Of a DNA stretch of 64,000 nt, positions 9,644 to 20,877 are shown piece after piece. The stretch comes from Myxococcaceae bacterium (lineage in GTDB: Bacteria; Myxococcota; Myxococcia; Myxococcales; Myxococcaceae). The translations under genes were made by a program, and so were the position numbers. Position 1 is the first letter of the stretch, and each line of letters opens with the position of its first letter. The notes under the pieces were generated by a model. It saw nothing but the letters and a program-made list of their open reading frames with translations. It did not search any database and was not told the origin of the DNA. The stretch is taken from assembly GCA_004173515.1 (NCBI GenBank), contig SECN01000002.1, forward strand, positions 1 to 64,000. The letters run 5' to 3'.

Positions 9644-10486
9644 ATGACAGACAAGAAGGTCTGGCTCATCACCGGCGCTGGCCGGGGACTGGGCGTCGAT
9701 ATCGCCAGGGCGGCGCTTGCCGCGGGCCACGCCGTAGTGGCCACCGGTCGGGACCCCGGGAAGGTCAGGGAGGCGATCGGCGACCATGACGATTTGCTGA
9801 CCACCCGGCTCGACGTCACCCGTCCCGAGGATGCCAGGGCCGCGGTCGAGGCCACGCTCGGAAGGTTCGGTCGGATGGATGTCCTGGTCAACAACGCGGG
9901 CAACTTCTACGCGGGCTTCTTCGAAGAACTCAGCTCCGAGCAGGTCCGCAGTCAGATTGAAACGCTGCTGTTCGGCCCGATGAACGTCACCCGCGCCGTG
10001 TTGCCGACGATGCGCAAGCAACGCTCCGGACTGGTGCTCACCGTCTCCTCGACCGCCGGTATCGCTGGCGGAATGTTCTGCACCGCGTACGCCGCCGCGA
10101 AGTTCGGCATCGAAGGATGGGTCGAGTCGCTCACACCTGAGATTGCCCCCTTCGGCATCCGCACGATGCTCGTCGAGCCCGGCTTCTTCCGCACCGAGCT
10201 GCTCACGGCGAACTCCACCACCTACGCCAGGCCCGCCATCGACGACTACGCCGAACGCACCCGGGAGACCGTCGCGGCCTGGAGCCGCATGGATGGCAAG
10301 CAGGGGGGCGACCCGGCCAGACTCGCCAACGCCATCATCCAGCTCGCCGGAAGCGATGAGCCGCCGGCACGCTTCGCCGCCGGAGCCGACGCCGTTCAGA
10401 CCCTCGAGGCCAAGGCCAACCTCCTGCTTCGTCAGGCCGACGCCCACCGCAAGCTGTCTTCATCTCTCGCTCACGACGACGCCTGA
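9644..10486 (+). CDS. short-chain dehydrogenase/reductase
   Basis: A 280-residue classical SDR: cofactor motif TGAGRGLG near residue 12, NNAG (VLVNNAGNFYAG) near 85, catalytic Ser in TVSSTAG and YAAAK in TAYAAAKFG. The C-terminal PGFFRTELL is typical of the subgroup annotated as oxidoreductases acting on steroids, quinones or aldehydes. The ribosome site AGAGGG precedes the ATG. It lies 21 bases after the aldo-keto reductase, so the two probably form a LysR-controlled carbonyl-reduction or detoxification unit. Cytoplasmic, unlike the predicted exported partner. Confidence 0.88.
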   Translation: MTDKKVWLITGAGRGLGVDIARAALAAGHAVVATGRDPGKVREAIGDHDDLLTTRLDVTRPEDARAAVEATLGRFGRMDVLVNNAGNFYAGFFEELSSEQVRSQIETLLFGPMNVTRAVLPTMRKQRSGLVLTVSSTAGIAGGMFCTAYAAAKFGIEGWVESLTPEIAPFGIRTMLVEPGFFRTELLTANSTTYARPAIDDYAERTRETVAAWSRMDGKQGGDPARLANAIIQLAGSDEPPARFAAGADAVQTLEAKANLLLRQADAHRKLSSSLAHDDA

Positions 10487-10503
10487 CCCGTCGCTCCCCG
10501 AAA

Positions 10504-10527
10504 GTCTCCCCTCAGGCAAAGGGAGAC
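10504..10527. terminator. hairpin after SDR gene
   Basis: GTCTCCC (10504-10510) pairs with GGGAGAC (10521-10527) around a 10-base loop, 18 bases after the SDR stop and before the convergent RibD-C gene end. Confidence 0.45.
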
Positions 10528-10576
10528 ATCGTGGGGGACGTCATGCGCGGATCCACTTCGGAGCTTCCCCGAAGCG

Positions 10577-11269
10577 TCAGCGCTTCGGCTTGTAGCGCAG
10601 CCACATCATGTCGCCCCGGCGCTTCTCGAAGGAGACCAGGCGAAGGCGCAGGGCCGCGCCCTTCCCTTCGCTCGCATCGAAGAGCGAGGGTGTCCCGATG
10701 GAGCCATCCGCGATGGGCGCCACGAGCACGCTCACCTCGTCGATGAGGCCGGCGGCCAGGAACGAGCCGTTGATCTTCCCACCGCCTTCGAGCAGCAGCT
10801 TCTTGATGCCGAACTCCTTCCGGAGCTTGCCCAGCACCTGCTCCAGGTCGAGCCGCGCCTCGCCGCCAAACAGGTAGGAGACGCCCCGGGCCTGGAGGAA
10901 GGCCAGGTAGTCGTCCGAGACCTGCTCGGTGAGGATGGCAATCACATGCTCGCCGTCGATGTCATTCGACTTCCAGGTGAGCTTGCCGGCCGGATCCAAC
11001 GCGATGGCGTAGGACTCCGCGTCGTGCGGCGCGACGAAGTCCGTCCGCGGAATCGGCTGCGACGCCTTGCGCTTGGGCACCTTCGCCTTGCCGGCGTAGG
11101 GCTCCATGGAGATGCGGCCAATCATCCAGGAGTCGGCCTTGAACTTCCGGGCCGTGCGCTCGTACTCCGCCAATGCGCTGGAGGACAGCTTCCAACCCTT
11201 GGTGACAATCCGCCCGTCCAGGGACGGGACCATGTGGCAGATCACATACGGCCGCTTCACTCGACGCAT
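10577..11269 (-). CDS. RibD C-terminal/DHFR-like family reductase
   Basis: A 230-residue protein of the RibD-C domain family, which has a dihydrofolate-reductase fold. It begins RPYVICHMVPSLDGRIVT, the typical first strand and loop, has GRISMEPYAGK, and ends with LLLEGGGKINGSFLAAGLID, the signature NADPH-binding stretch. Free-standing members reduce pyrimidine or pterin-like compounds, but many are uncharacterised. The ATG at 11269 follows GGAGG by seven bases; the frame continues upstream without homology. It is divergent from the SGNH esterase. Not a riboflavin-operon copy, since no other rib genes are nearby. Confidence 0.85.
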   Translation of the reverse strand: MRRVKRPYVICHMVPSLDGRIVTKGWKLSSSALAEYERTARKFKADSWMIGRISMEPYAGKAKVPKRKASQPIPRTDFVAPHDAESYAIALDPAGKLTWKSNDIDGEHVIAILTEQVSDDYLAFLQARGVSYLFGGEARLDLEQVLGKLRKEFGIKKLLLEGGGKINGSFLAAGLIDEVSVLVAPIADGSIGTPSLFDASEGKGAALRLRLVSFEKRRGDMMWLRYKPKR

Positions 11270-11398
11270 CTTCCGCCTCCCAGTCCTTCGCCATTCTGGG
11301 GGATTTCCGACCGGATGTCGTGACGAGAACTGGCGGCGGACGGGATGCGCTACGCTCCCCGGGGAAGAGGTCGCCTCGAAGGACGGCCTGGAGGAACC

Positions 11399-12610
11399 TT
11401 GAACCCTCGTGCCGCGCGTCGACTCCTTCCGGCCCTGGGCCTGGGACTCCTGCTCCTGGACTGCAAGGGTTCCACTCGCGGGCCCGAGGGCATGCCTCGG
11501 GAGGAGTCCTCCACCATGTCGCTGAGCTGGGTGACCGTCCCCGCTGCGGATGCGCGGATCCAGTACGTCGGCCGGACCTACCGCACCAGCACCGGGGTCG
11601 TCTTCTCTCATCCGGGCGTGACGGTTCGCGCGCGCTTCTGGGGGGATGCCCTGCGCATGCGGCTCGATGACGCGGGCACGGGCGGCGAGGTGGGCACCAA
11701 CCACTTCGATGTCTCGATTGACGGCGCCCCGCCGACCCGACTCGCCGTGAGGAGCGGTGAGGCCACCTACCCGCTCGCCACGGCGATGGAGGTCGGCCTC
11801 CACACGGTGGAGTTCCTCAAGCGCACCGAATCCATCGTGGGCGCAAGCAAGCTCGTGTCACTGGAGGTCCATGGCGAGCTTCGGGAGCCGCCCGCCCGCC
11901 CGGCGCTCCGGATGGAGTTCATCGGGGACTCCATCACCTGTGGCTACGGCACCGACGTCGCGTTCATCCCGGAGTCACGTTCCTGGAGGGCCCCCACCTT
12001 CACGTCGAAGCATCAGAATCCCAGACGGACCTATGCGTGGCTCACCGCCATGAACCTGGGCGCGGAGCCCGTCCTCGTCTGTTATTCGGGCCATGGCATC
12101 TACCGCAACCTGGACCTGACGACGGACGGCCTGCTGCCCGCGCTCTACGAACTCGCGGTGCCAGGACATCCTGCCGCGTGGGAGTTCACGGACGCTTCCC
12201 CGGATGTGATTGTCATCAACGTCGGCACCAATGACATCCTCGCCGGCGGTGGCACCGACGCATTCCTCCCGGACGAAGCCGGCTTCAAGGCCGCCTACCG
12301 CGCGTTCCTCCAGCGACTCCGCGCGCTCCATCCCCGCGCGCACATCGTGTGCACGCTCGGCAGCATGACGGGCGGCGTGAAGAAGCTCGAAAGGGACGGA
12401 GTGGTGAAGTCCGTGCACGTCGGGGACTGGATCACCGGACTCGTGGAGGAACTACGCCGCGCCGGGGACACCCGCGTCCACCGCCACGTGATGGCCGAAC
12501 AGGACCCCACCACCGATGGCGTCGCGGAGGACTGGCATCCCTCCGCCGCCACACACCGGAAGATGGCGGAGTCCCTGACCCGGTTCATCCGGGACGCCGT
12601 GCTGCCCTGA
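11399..12610 (+). CDS. SGNH/GDSL esterase, CE2-like, lipoprotein
   Basis: A 403-residue protein with a TTG start at 11399 (GGAGG four bases upstream). The leader RRLLPALGLGLLLLDCKG carries an LLLDC lipobox. An N-terminal jelly-roll at about residues 40-165 (RTYRTSTGVVFSHPGVTVRA onward) precedes the catalytic SGNH domain: GDSITCGYG (nucleophile Ser), GTND (block III) and DWHPS (Asp and His). This two-domain layout matches carbohydrate esterase family 2, which deacetylates xylan or glucomannan. Probably exported to hydrolyse plant or microbial polysaccharide decorations. It is divergent from the RibD-C gene, with 129 bases between starts. Confidence 0.85.
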   Translation: MNPRAARRLLPALGLGLLLLDCKGSTRGPEGMPREESSTMSLSWVTVPAADARIQYVGRTYRTSTGVVFSHPGVTVRARFWGDALRMRLDDAGTGGEVGTNHFDVSIDGAPPTRLAVRSGEATYPLATAMEVGLHTVEFLKRTESIVGASKLVSLEVHGELREPPARPALRMEFIGDSITCGYGTDVAFIPESRSWRAPTFTSKHQNPRRTYAWLTAMNLGAEPVLVCYSGHGIYRNLDLTTDGLLPALYELAVPGHPAAWEFTDASPDVIVINVGTNDILAGGGTDAFLPDEAGFKAAYRAFLQRLRALHPRAHIVCTLGSMTGGVKKLERDGVVKSVHVGDWITGLVEELRRAGDTRVHRHVMAEQDPTTDGVAEDWHPSAATHRKMAESLTRFIRDAVLP

Positions 12611-12662
12611 GCCGGGCCCCGACGCTAGCGGTTCGGAGTGGCCCAGCCCCTGGCACCCCTGA

Positions 12663-13007
12663 CTACCAGCCGCAGTTGGTCGCGGGAATCACGCCTTGAG
12701 GGACGCCGCCAGCGCCGGCCGACTCGCCCCAGACGAACGAGGGGCTGTTCCGCCGCGATTCAAAGAAGCAGCCCAGTTGGTAGTGCGCAGCCCCCACCGA
12801 GCGCGCCCACTCGGCGCACGTTTGAGGGCCCCAGCTCGCGGGCACGTTGATGGAGTCCCGCCAGTTGTCGGGGACCACCGCGCTGCAAACCTTCTGGCCG
12901 CCCGCGCGCCCTGGAGGCGGGGGACGGGTGTTCTGCGCGATGGCGGAGCCCGCCAGGAGCACCGCACCTACCACCCACGCCGCATGAGTCTTCCACTGAG
13001 CCGCCAA
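12663..13007 (-). CDS. small exported protein, 114 aa
   Basis: It starts MAAQWKTHAAWVVGAVLLAG then SAIAQ, a signal peptide with probable cleavage after AIA. The mature 90 residues have four Cys (KVCSAV, QTCAEW, LGCFFE, TNCGW) and many Trp, suggesting a small disulfide-bonded secreted protein. I recognise no family. It follows the UvrA-like gene on the same strand, but the strong hairpin at 13039-13077 separates them. Confidence 0.7.
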   Translation of the reverse strand: MAAQWKTHAAWVVGAVLLAGSAIAQNTRPPPPGRAGGQKVCSAVVPDNWRDSINVPASWGPQTCAEWARSVGAAHYQLGCFFESRRNSPSFVWGESAGAGGVPQGVIPATNCGW

Positions 13008-13038
13008 GGTCCTACTCCTTCAGGGAGGCCGGAGCATT

Positions 13039-13077
13039 CCGTGCCGTGTCCGTTGGCAAGGACGGACAGGGGCACGG
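13039..13077 (-). terminator. strong hairpin after UvrA-like gene
   Basis: CCGTGCC (13039-13045) pairs with GGCACGG (13071-13077), and GTCCGT (13048-13053) with ACGGAC (13062-13067), with a small internal loop. It sits 28 bases past the UvrA-like stop and 32 bases upstream of the next start on the same strand. Confidence 0.6.
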
Positions 13078-13104
13078 TTCATTCAATGCCCTGGCTGGAA
13101 TGCC

Positions 13105-15477
<2,373 letters not shown>

Positions 15478-15538
15478 GATGGAGGGCACCGATGGCAGGT
15501 GGAGGGTGGGTGTTCAGGCCTGGCGGACAGGGTAGCGC

Positions 15539-16419
15539 TCAGGGCGCGAGCGTCGCGAGGAAATCGCGGATGGCGCGGCCGTGCTCCACGGGCTCCTCGA
15601 TGTGGCCCGTGTGACCGCTGTGCGCGAGCACGACGAGCCGCGAGCCCCGGATTCCCGCATGCGCCATGCGCGCCATCTTCTCGGAGCAGATGACGTCCCT
15701 GGCGCCCACGAGGATGAGCGTGGGCGTCGAAATCTCATGCAGCCGGGGGCGCACGTCGAAGGCCGTCTCCGCCGTGCTGAACACGCCCCCTTCGGGTGGC
15801 ACGGTCTGCCGTGGAGCGATCCACATGCGGGCCTGCGCGCGGTAGGCCTCGAACTCGTGGCCTCGGTGGGTCCAGTCCGCGAAGGTGAAGGGCATGATGC
15901 GCTTCAAGCCGGCGGTGGCATCCGCGTCGGTCTTCTCCTCGGGGAAGGAAGCAAAGCCGGCCTGGGCGTCCGCGAACCACGGCTCATGCTCGAACCATTG
16001 GAGGTTCGACATGATGTCCTGGGCGAATGACCGAGCAGCGCCACCCGGTCCACGCCGAGCGACGCGCGCACACCCTCCACCGCCTTGACGTAGGCTTCGA
16101 TGGTGTAGCCGTTGGGATCCGCGAGCCTGCCGGAGTCCCCCGTGCCGAACGGCTCGATGTAGACGACGGTGGCGACCTTCTCCACCTCCGGCATGCGGAG
16201 GGAGCCCCAGTCTCCACCCGGTCCGCCAGGGTGCGCGATGACGACCGGCCCGCTGCCGAACACGTGGTAGGCGACCGGTACGCCATCGACGAGGGCCTGC
16301 CCCACACGCGTCTCCGCGCCGGAAGCTGTCGGCGTGGGTCGCGGGCCGGTGGAGCAGGCCATGGACGCCAGGGTGAGGGCGAGGACGCCGACGACCCGGT
16401 GGAGGACTGGAATTGGCAT
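15539..16419 (-). pseudogene. alpha/beta hydrolase lipoprotein broken at the nucleophile elbow
   Basis: The 5' part (start 16419) has a lipoprotein signal ending SMACSTG and a hydrolase N-half: VVIAHPGGPGGDWGSL, VVYIEPFGTGDSG, then VALLGHS. Immediately after GHS the frame changes and continues FAQDIMSNLQWFEHEPWFAD through TPTLILVGARDVICSE (Asp) and HSGHTGHIEEP (His) to the stop at 15539. The usual xGG after the nucleophile and the next 30-40 residues of helix and strand are absent. So both a deletion and a frameshift occurred near 16021-16030. The missing segment makes a simple sequencing error unlikely, and the product would be inactive. Confidence 0.7.
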
Positions 16420-16462
16420 GGTGGAGCGTCCATAGCAGATCCACCACTCCAGGCGACCGGGC

Positions 16463-18034
16463 TCACTTCACAGGGGGCACACCGAGCTTCCCGAGGACCT
16501 TCACGGCATTGGCATTGCCCGCGTCCAGCGCGAGCGACTTCCTGTAGCTCGCGATGGCTTCTTCCTTCATGCCCTCCTGGAGCTGTGCCTCGCCCAGGCT
16601 GTCATAGGCATTCGCATCCGTCGGGAAGAACTTCACGTTCGCTTCGAACACCCGCACCGCGTCCGCGCCCTTGCCATCGCTCAGCAACCGGTAGCCGAGC
16701 TGGTTCAGGTCCCCCGACTCCAGGCCCTTCATGCCCTCGCGATGCTTCGCGGTGTACCAGGCGAGCGCGGTGTCCACGCCCTTGAGCCGCATGAGCACAT
16801 CCACCTGGGCGGACGGCGACACCGGCTCAGCCTTGAAGCCGGTCCAGGCATACTCCGCCGCCACGCTGGCGATGAGGCGGTCGAAGAGCAGGAAGCCGTT
16901 GTCGGAGTTGGCCATGACGACCACGCCGCTGCCCGTGCCACTGAAGGCCGTGAACGCGGCCTGGAAGCCTTCGTCCGAGCCCCCGTGACGGAAGCCGTCG
17001 GTGCCGGGCTCCACCTGGAAGCCCAATCCGAACCGCTCCGACTGCTGCGTCAGCATCTGCTGCGTCATCGCCTGGGACAGCACGCGCTTGGACTTCCCCG
17101 CCTTCGCGCTGGACACCTCGAGCGCGACCCGCGCCAGGTCGGACGGCGTGGTCCACAGTCCGGCCGCGGCCATCTCCGGGTACACGTGCCAGCGGCCCGC
17201 GACGCTCTTCCCGCTGGCATACGTGCCGGTCGCCGTCCTGACGGCAAGGGCCGGAGGCAGGGGCTGCTCGTAGGAGCTGCTCGTCATGCCGAGCGGCTTC
17301 AGCACCGTCTCGCTCATGATTTGTGGGAACGGCTTCTGGAGCTGATCCACCATCATCAACTGGACGATGGACGTGCCGCCGCCGCTGTAGCGCGTCTTCG
17401 TGCCAGGGACGATATCGACGCGCACCGGGCCGGTGTTCGCGGGCGCCACGCCGTCCAGCACCTGCACCAGCGTGGGCACAGGGGCATCGACGGCGTACCC
17501 GGGGAAGCCATGCACGGTCGTCCCCGCGCTGTGGCTGAGCAGCCGGCGCAGGGTGACCTTCTGCTCCTTCGTGAAGTCGTTCTCGGGGAGCTTCCACGAG
17601 CGCAGCTTGTCGTTGATGTTTTCGTCGAGCGACCACTTGCCCGCCTCGACGAAGTGCAGCGCCGCCAGGGCCGTCACCGGCTTGCTGATGGAGCCCGCCT
17701 GGAACAGCGTCTCCAGGGTGACGGGCTCCGAGCCGCCGGCCTCCTTCACGCCATAGGTCTTGGCCCAGACGATGGCGTGCTTGTCGAGGACGGCGACGCT
17801 CAGCCCGGGGATCCGGTACAGCGCCATCCACTGCGGGAGCGTCAGGCGCTGGGGCTTCTCCCCTTCGATGACGACTGGGGCCAGGCCCGCCTCCACCCGC
17901 GCCGCACGGGCCGCCTGGGCGGGGTTGGCCAACCATTGCATGGCGGGCTTCTTCGTCCCCTCCGCGGCGAGGGCCGCACCTCCCGAGCCGAGCAGGACGG
18001 CCACGAGGGCGAAGCGGGACAGGGGACGACGCAT
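16463..18034 (-). CDS. beta-lactamase-fold serine hydrolase with C-terminal TPRs
   Basis: A 523-residue exported enzyme. Signal peptide: MRRPLSRFALVAVLLGSGGA then ALAA. The serine beta-lactamase/class C esterase domain has SISK (FQAGSISKP, nucleophile Ser and Lys), a YSGGGTS loop as the YxN equivalent, and HGGSDEGF as the KTG-equivalent HxG. From about residue 440 the C-terminus has TPR-like helices (FFPTDANAYDSLGEAQLQEG). Such proteins act as periplasmic esterases or peptidases rather than true lactamases. The ATG at 18034 is chosen because it begins the signal peptide. It lies upstream of the broken hydrolase on the same strand. Confidence 0.85.
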   Translation of the reverse strand: MRRPLSRFALVAVLLGSGGAALAAEGTKKPAMQWLANPAQAARAARVEAGLAPVVIEGEKPQRLTLPQWMALYRIPGLSVAVLDKHAIVWAKTYGVKEAGGSEPVTLETLFQAGSISKPVTALAALHFVEAGKWSLDENINDKLRSWKLPENDFTKEQKVTLRRLLSHSAGTTVHGFPGYAVDAPVPTLVQVLDGVAPANTGPVRVDIVPGTKTRYSGGGTSIVQLMMVDQLQKPFPQIMSETVLKPLGMTSSSYEQPLPPALAVRTATGTYASGKSVAGRWHVYPEMAAAGLWTTPSDLARVALEVSSAKAGKSKRVLSQAMTQQMLTQQSERFGLGFQVEPGTDGFRHGGSDEGFQAAFTAFSGTGSGVVVMANSDNGFLLFDRLIASVAAEYAWTGFKAEPVSPSAQVDVLMRLKGVDTALAWYTAKHREGMKGLESGDLNQLGYRLLSDGKGADAVRVFEANVKFFPTDANAYDSLGEAQLQEGMKEEAIASYRKSLALDAGNANAVKVLGKLGVPPVK

Positions 18035-18146
18035 GGGCTCACCGAAAGGAAAGGGGTGGGACTCGCGGTGTACGGCATCCTCTCCTTTCGATTGCCGGTC
18101 CACCCCCCTTTTCCCGTGGGAGCCGGGTGCTCGATAGACTGCACCG

Positions 18147-18974
18147 ATGCCAGGACACGCCACCATCCAGGTCTCGTTCATCGATGCGGAGACGAACCGC
18201 CCTCTCGGCGAGGTGAAGCTCCCCTTCGACAGTCTGCCCGCGAGCTTCGAGGCCGCGACCCGGCTCGAGCTGGGAGGCAGGTCCTACGAGGTCGTCTCCG
18301 CTACGCCCATGACCGTCGGGGAGTTCCAGGCGACGGGCACCCTGCGGCTCGAGCTGCGGGAGGTGAAGGTGACCATGGTGGACCCTGGCTCCATTCTCTA
18401 TTCGCTGCCCACGATCAACGGGGAGCTGCCCGCCATGGCGGAGGGTTCCACGAAGCAAGGCAGGCAGGTGCTGGATTTCCACGAGGACGACTGGCGGCAG
18501 GTGGAGTTCGTGGCGCTCACGCTCCAGGCCCCCCTCCAGGCGGAGCTGAAGTCCATCGAGCAGATACACACCGGGCATCGCAAGGGAGCCGGGTTCGACG
18601 CGCTCCACATCCGTGGGGGCATACCGTCCCCTCTGGAAGGCGTGCGGCTCACGCTCGCGGACCTCCGGGCTGCGCCAGGTGAGACCGCCACATGGCAGGA
18701 CGGCCTTTCGTTCCAGGGGGTCGCGGGGCTCGTCGCGGGCGGCTTCGCGGTCCAGGTGTCCCCTGCCCTGTGGCTCTACGGCACCGAGCGCGACGGGCAC
18801 GTCACCGCGCTGGGGCTCCATCAAGCAGGCACCACTGCTGATCTCGAAGGCGTTGGCCGCATGCTCGCGGCGCTCGCCTCCCGGTATCAGCTTGGCCTCG
18901 TCGACTGGTGCCGGGCCACCCAGGTTCCGACCTCGCCCCAGCACTTTCACGAATGGTTGGCTGGGCGAAGCTGA
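18147..18974 (+). CDS. hypothetical protein, 275 aa
   Basis: I recognise no family. The protein has no signal peptide or membrane segment. The first 80 residues form a beta-rich domain (IQVSFIDAETNRPLGEVKLP then LPASFEAATRLELGGRSYEV). The rest is mixed alpha/beta with VEFVALTLQAPLQAELKSIE and a C-terminal helix pair (LEGVGRMLAALASRYQLGLV). The codon pattern is that of the neighbours, and a perfect hairpin overlaps the stop codon, both supporting a real gene. It is divergent from the beta-lactamase-fold gene with 112 bases between starts. Confidence 0.7.
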   Translation: MPGHATIQVSFIDAETNRPLGEVKLPFDSLPASFEAATRLELGGRSYEVVSATPMTVGEFQATGTLRLELREVKVTMVDPGSILYSLPTINGELPAMAEGSTKQGRQVLDFHEDDWRQVEFVALTLQAPLQAELKSIEQIHTGHRKGAGFDALHIRGGIPSPLEGVRLTLADLRAAPGETATWQDGLSFQGVAGLVAGGFAVQVSPALWLYGTERDGHVTALGLHQAGTTADLEGVGRMLAALASRYQLGLVDWCRATQVPTSPQHFHEWLAGRS

Positions 18975-18991
18975 GCCCTCGCCAGGGCTCA
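18972..18991. terminator. 8-bp perfect hairpin overlapping a stop codon
   Basis: TGAGCCCT (18972-18979) and AGGGCTCA (18984-18991) form a perfect stem with a four-base loop. The stem begins at the TGA of the plus-strand gene and ends nine bases before the convergent stop, so it could serve both. Confidence 0.55.
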
Positions 18992-18999
18992 TGCAGCCG

Positions 19000-20856
19000 T
19001 CACGACTTCAGGAGGCCCCGGATGCGCATGAGGACCTGCCGGTCCGGGACGTCCCGGGTGAGCAGGTACTCCAGCAGCTCACGCGCCGCCGGCTCCCGGT
19101 CCACGTACGGCGCCACCAGCGACACGAGCGCGTGGTAGTTCTCCACCTTCACTCCGCCCGACAGCGTCAGGTCCCGCAGGTCCATCAGCAGGCCTTCGTC
19201 CAGCGGGCGCCGACCCAGCGACTCCAGCGCGGAGGACTGCACCGGCACCGCCGCGTCCGAGGCCAGCGTCAGCAGCACCTGGGTGGCCTCGGGCGTCGGA
19301 ATCTTCCGCAGGGCCTTGGCGGAGGCCCGGCGCACCTCGGGGCTCTGCGCGGTCGCATGGCTGGCGATGAGGGGCACCTGGTCCGCGACGCCCGCGTTGC
19401 CCAATCCCAGCAGCAGGTGCGCCTGCTCCTCCGGTGAAGTGGCCGCCCTCAGGTCCGAGGCCAGCCGCCCCACCGCGGCCCGGGCCTCCGGCGTCTGCTC
19501 CTGTCGGTAGAGCGCTCCGGCGGTGGCGCCCAGCGCGTAGGCACCGGCGATGCGCGCCGCGCCCTGCGTCCCCGCGTACGTCCGCTCCGCGAAACGCACC
19601 GTGTCCACGGTGGGAGAGCCCACCAATGACAGACGGCTGAGCAGCAACCCGTAGTGCGAGTCCTCGCGGGCCGCCTTCGTGGAGAGCGCCCGCACGAGGG
19701 CCTCCTGCGCCCGGGGCGTCCCGGCGCCCGCCAGCAGGTCCAACACCAGCGCGCGCCCCTTGGGCTGGAGCGAAGGGCGTTCGAAGAAATCCACCAACCT
19801 CGCGCAGAGCTCCGGCTGCTGCTCCAGCAGTCCCGTGGCCTGGAGCAGGAAGTGGTTGTGGTCCGGCATGACGCCGCCATCGGCATGCGCTTCGAGCAGC
19901 GAGAAGAGCTGCTCCGCCGTGAGGCCATCCACCTGCTGCGCCAGCATCTGCGCACGCACCTTCGGATCCACCACCAGCACCCCGGGCGCCAGCCGCTGGA
20001 GCAAGGACGCATCCACCGGCGCCTCCGCGACGAAGCGACCGCTCGCTCCGCGCTTCAGGCTCACCCGGACCTCGGAGGCCGCGGAAGGCGTGCCGTCCGC
20101 GCCCAGCCGCTCCACGGTCTCCGTGCCGGCGAGCCGCTCCAGCACGCCCTCGCGCGCCACGTCCGCCTCGAAGCGCGAGGCGAGCCGCACGGTGCCGCCC
20201 TGCCCCAGGCCCCGCAGCTCCACGTACTCCGCGCGGCGCTTCACGAGCCGCACCGCCACCGCATCCTCCCCCAGCTTCTCGTACTCCGTGCGCGCGACTC
20301 CCCGCGCCGTCGTCTCCTGCTCGCTCCAGGCGGAGCCTTCACGCAGCACCACCTGCAGTTCGCCCACCAGCGACTGCACCGTGTTCTTGAACAGCGCGGG
20401 GTCCTCCTCGCGGAAGGAGACCGCCTGGAGCGTCCCCTCCCCGCTCAGCTCCAGCAGCGCCTCCCGGCCGCCGAACACCGCCTCCACCGCGGCGGCGTCC
20501 GGGAGCAGTTCGTGCCCGAGCACCTTCAGGCTGTGCGTCTGGAGGCGCTCCAACCGCAAGCCCACCCGCTGCGTGGCGCCCCGCGCGCCATGGCCGCGCA
20601 GCACCAGGTCGCCCGTGAAGTGGATCTGTCCCGCCAGGGAGGATGCCGCCGCTCCCTGACCGGAGAGCCGGACCCGGCTCTGGGCCTGGTAGTCCAGTTG
20701 ATACGTCCAGTGCCGCCCCTCCGGAAAACGGAAGCGGAGGGGAGCCGTGGCGGGAGACGCCTCGGAGGGTGCCGCCCGTCCCAGGCCGACCCAGACGACC
20801 CCGAGGGTGAGCAGTGCCAGCACGGCACCACCAATGACCATCCTGCGCGTGTTCAT
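19000..20856 (-). CDS. HEAT-repeat protein resembling large lipid transfer proteins
   Basis: 618 residues. An N-terminal hydrophobic segment (VIGGAVLALLTLGVVWVGLG) is a signal anchor or signal peptide. Residues about 40-260 are beta-rich: FPEGRHWTYQLDYQAQSRVR, then GQIHFTGDLVLRGHG, like the N-terminal beta-barrel of vitellogenin/microsomal triglyceride transfer protein. From about 300 to the end is an alpha-helical superhelix (LLEAHADGGVMPDHNHFLLQ, repeated LVRALSTKAA-like and ALRKIPTPEATQVLLTLAS units). This barrel-plus-helical layout is that of the Vitellogenin_N (LLTP) module. The assignment is by pattern only. GGAG precedes the ATG; the 808-aa exported protein is 21 bases upstream. Confidence 0.65.
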   Translation of the reverse strand: MNTRRMVIGGAVLALLTLGVVWVGLGRAAPSEASPATAPLRFRFPEGRHWTYQLDYQAQSRVRLSGQGAAASSLAGQIHFTGDLVLRGHGARGATQRVGLRLERLQTHSLKVLGHELLPDAAAVEAVFGGREALLELSGEGTLQAVSFREEDPALFKNTVQSLVGELQVVLREGSAWSEQETTARGVARTEYEKLGEDAVAVRLVKRRAEYVELRGLGQGGTVRLASRFEADVAREGVLERLAGTETVERLGADGTPSAASEVRVSLKRGASGRFVAEAPVDASLLQRLAPGVLVVDPKVRAQMLAQQVDGLTAEQLFSLLEAHADGGVMPDHNHFLLQATGLLEQQPELCARLVDFFERPSLQPKGRALVLDLLAGAGTPRAQEALVRALSTKAAREDSHYGLLLSRLSLVGSPTVDTVRFAERTYAGTQGAARIAGAYALGATAGALYRQEQTPEARAAVGRLASDLRAATSPEEQAHLLLGLGNAGVADQVPLIASHATAQSPEVRRASAKALRKIPTPEATQVLLTLASDAAVPVQSSALESLGRRPLDEGLLMDLRDLTLSGGVKVENYHALVSLVAPYVDREPAARELLEYLLTRDVPDRQVLMRIRGLLKS

Positions 20857-20877
20857 GGGCGTCTCCAGTAAGCGGGG

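Noticed and set aside
9644-10486. SDR as part of a polyketide or fatty-acid cluster
   Set aside because: Neighbours are an aldo-keto reductase and LysR only; no ketosynthase or carrier protein nearby.
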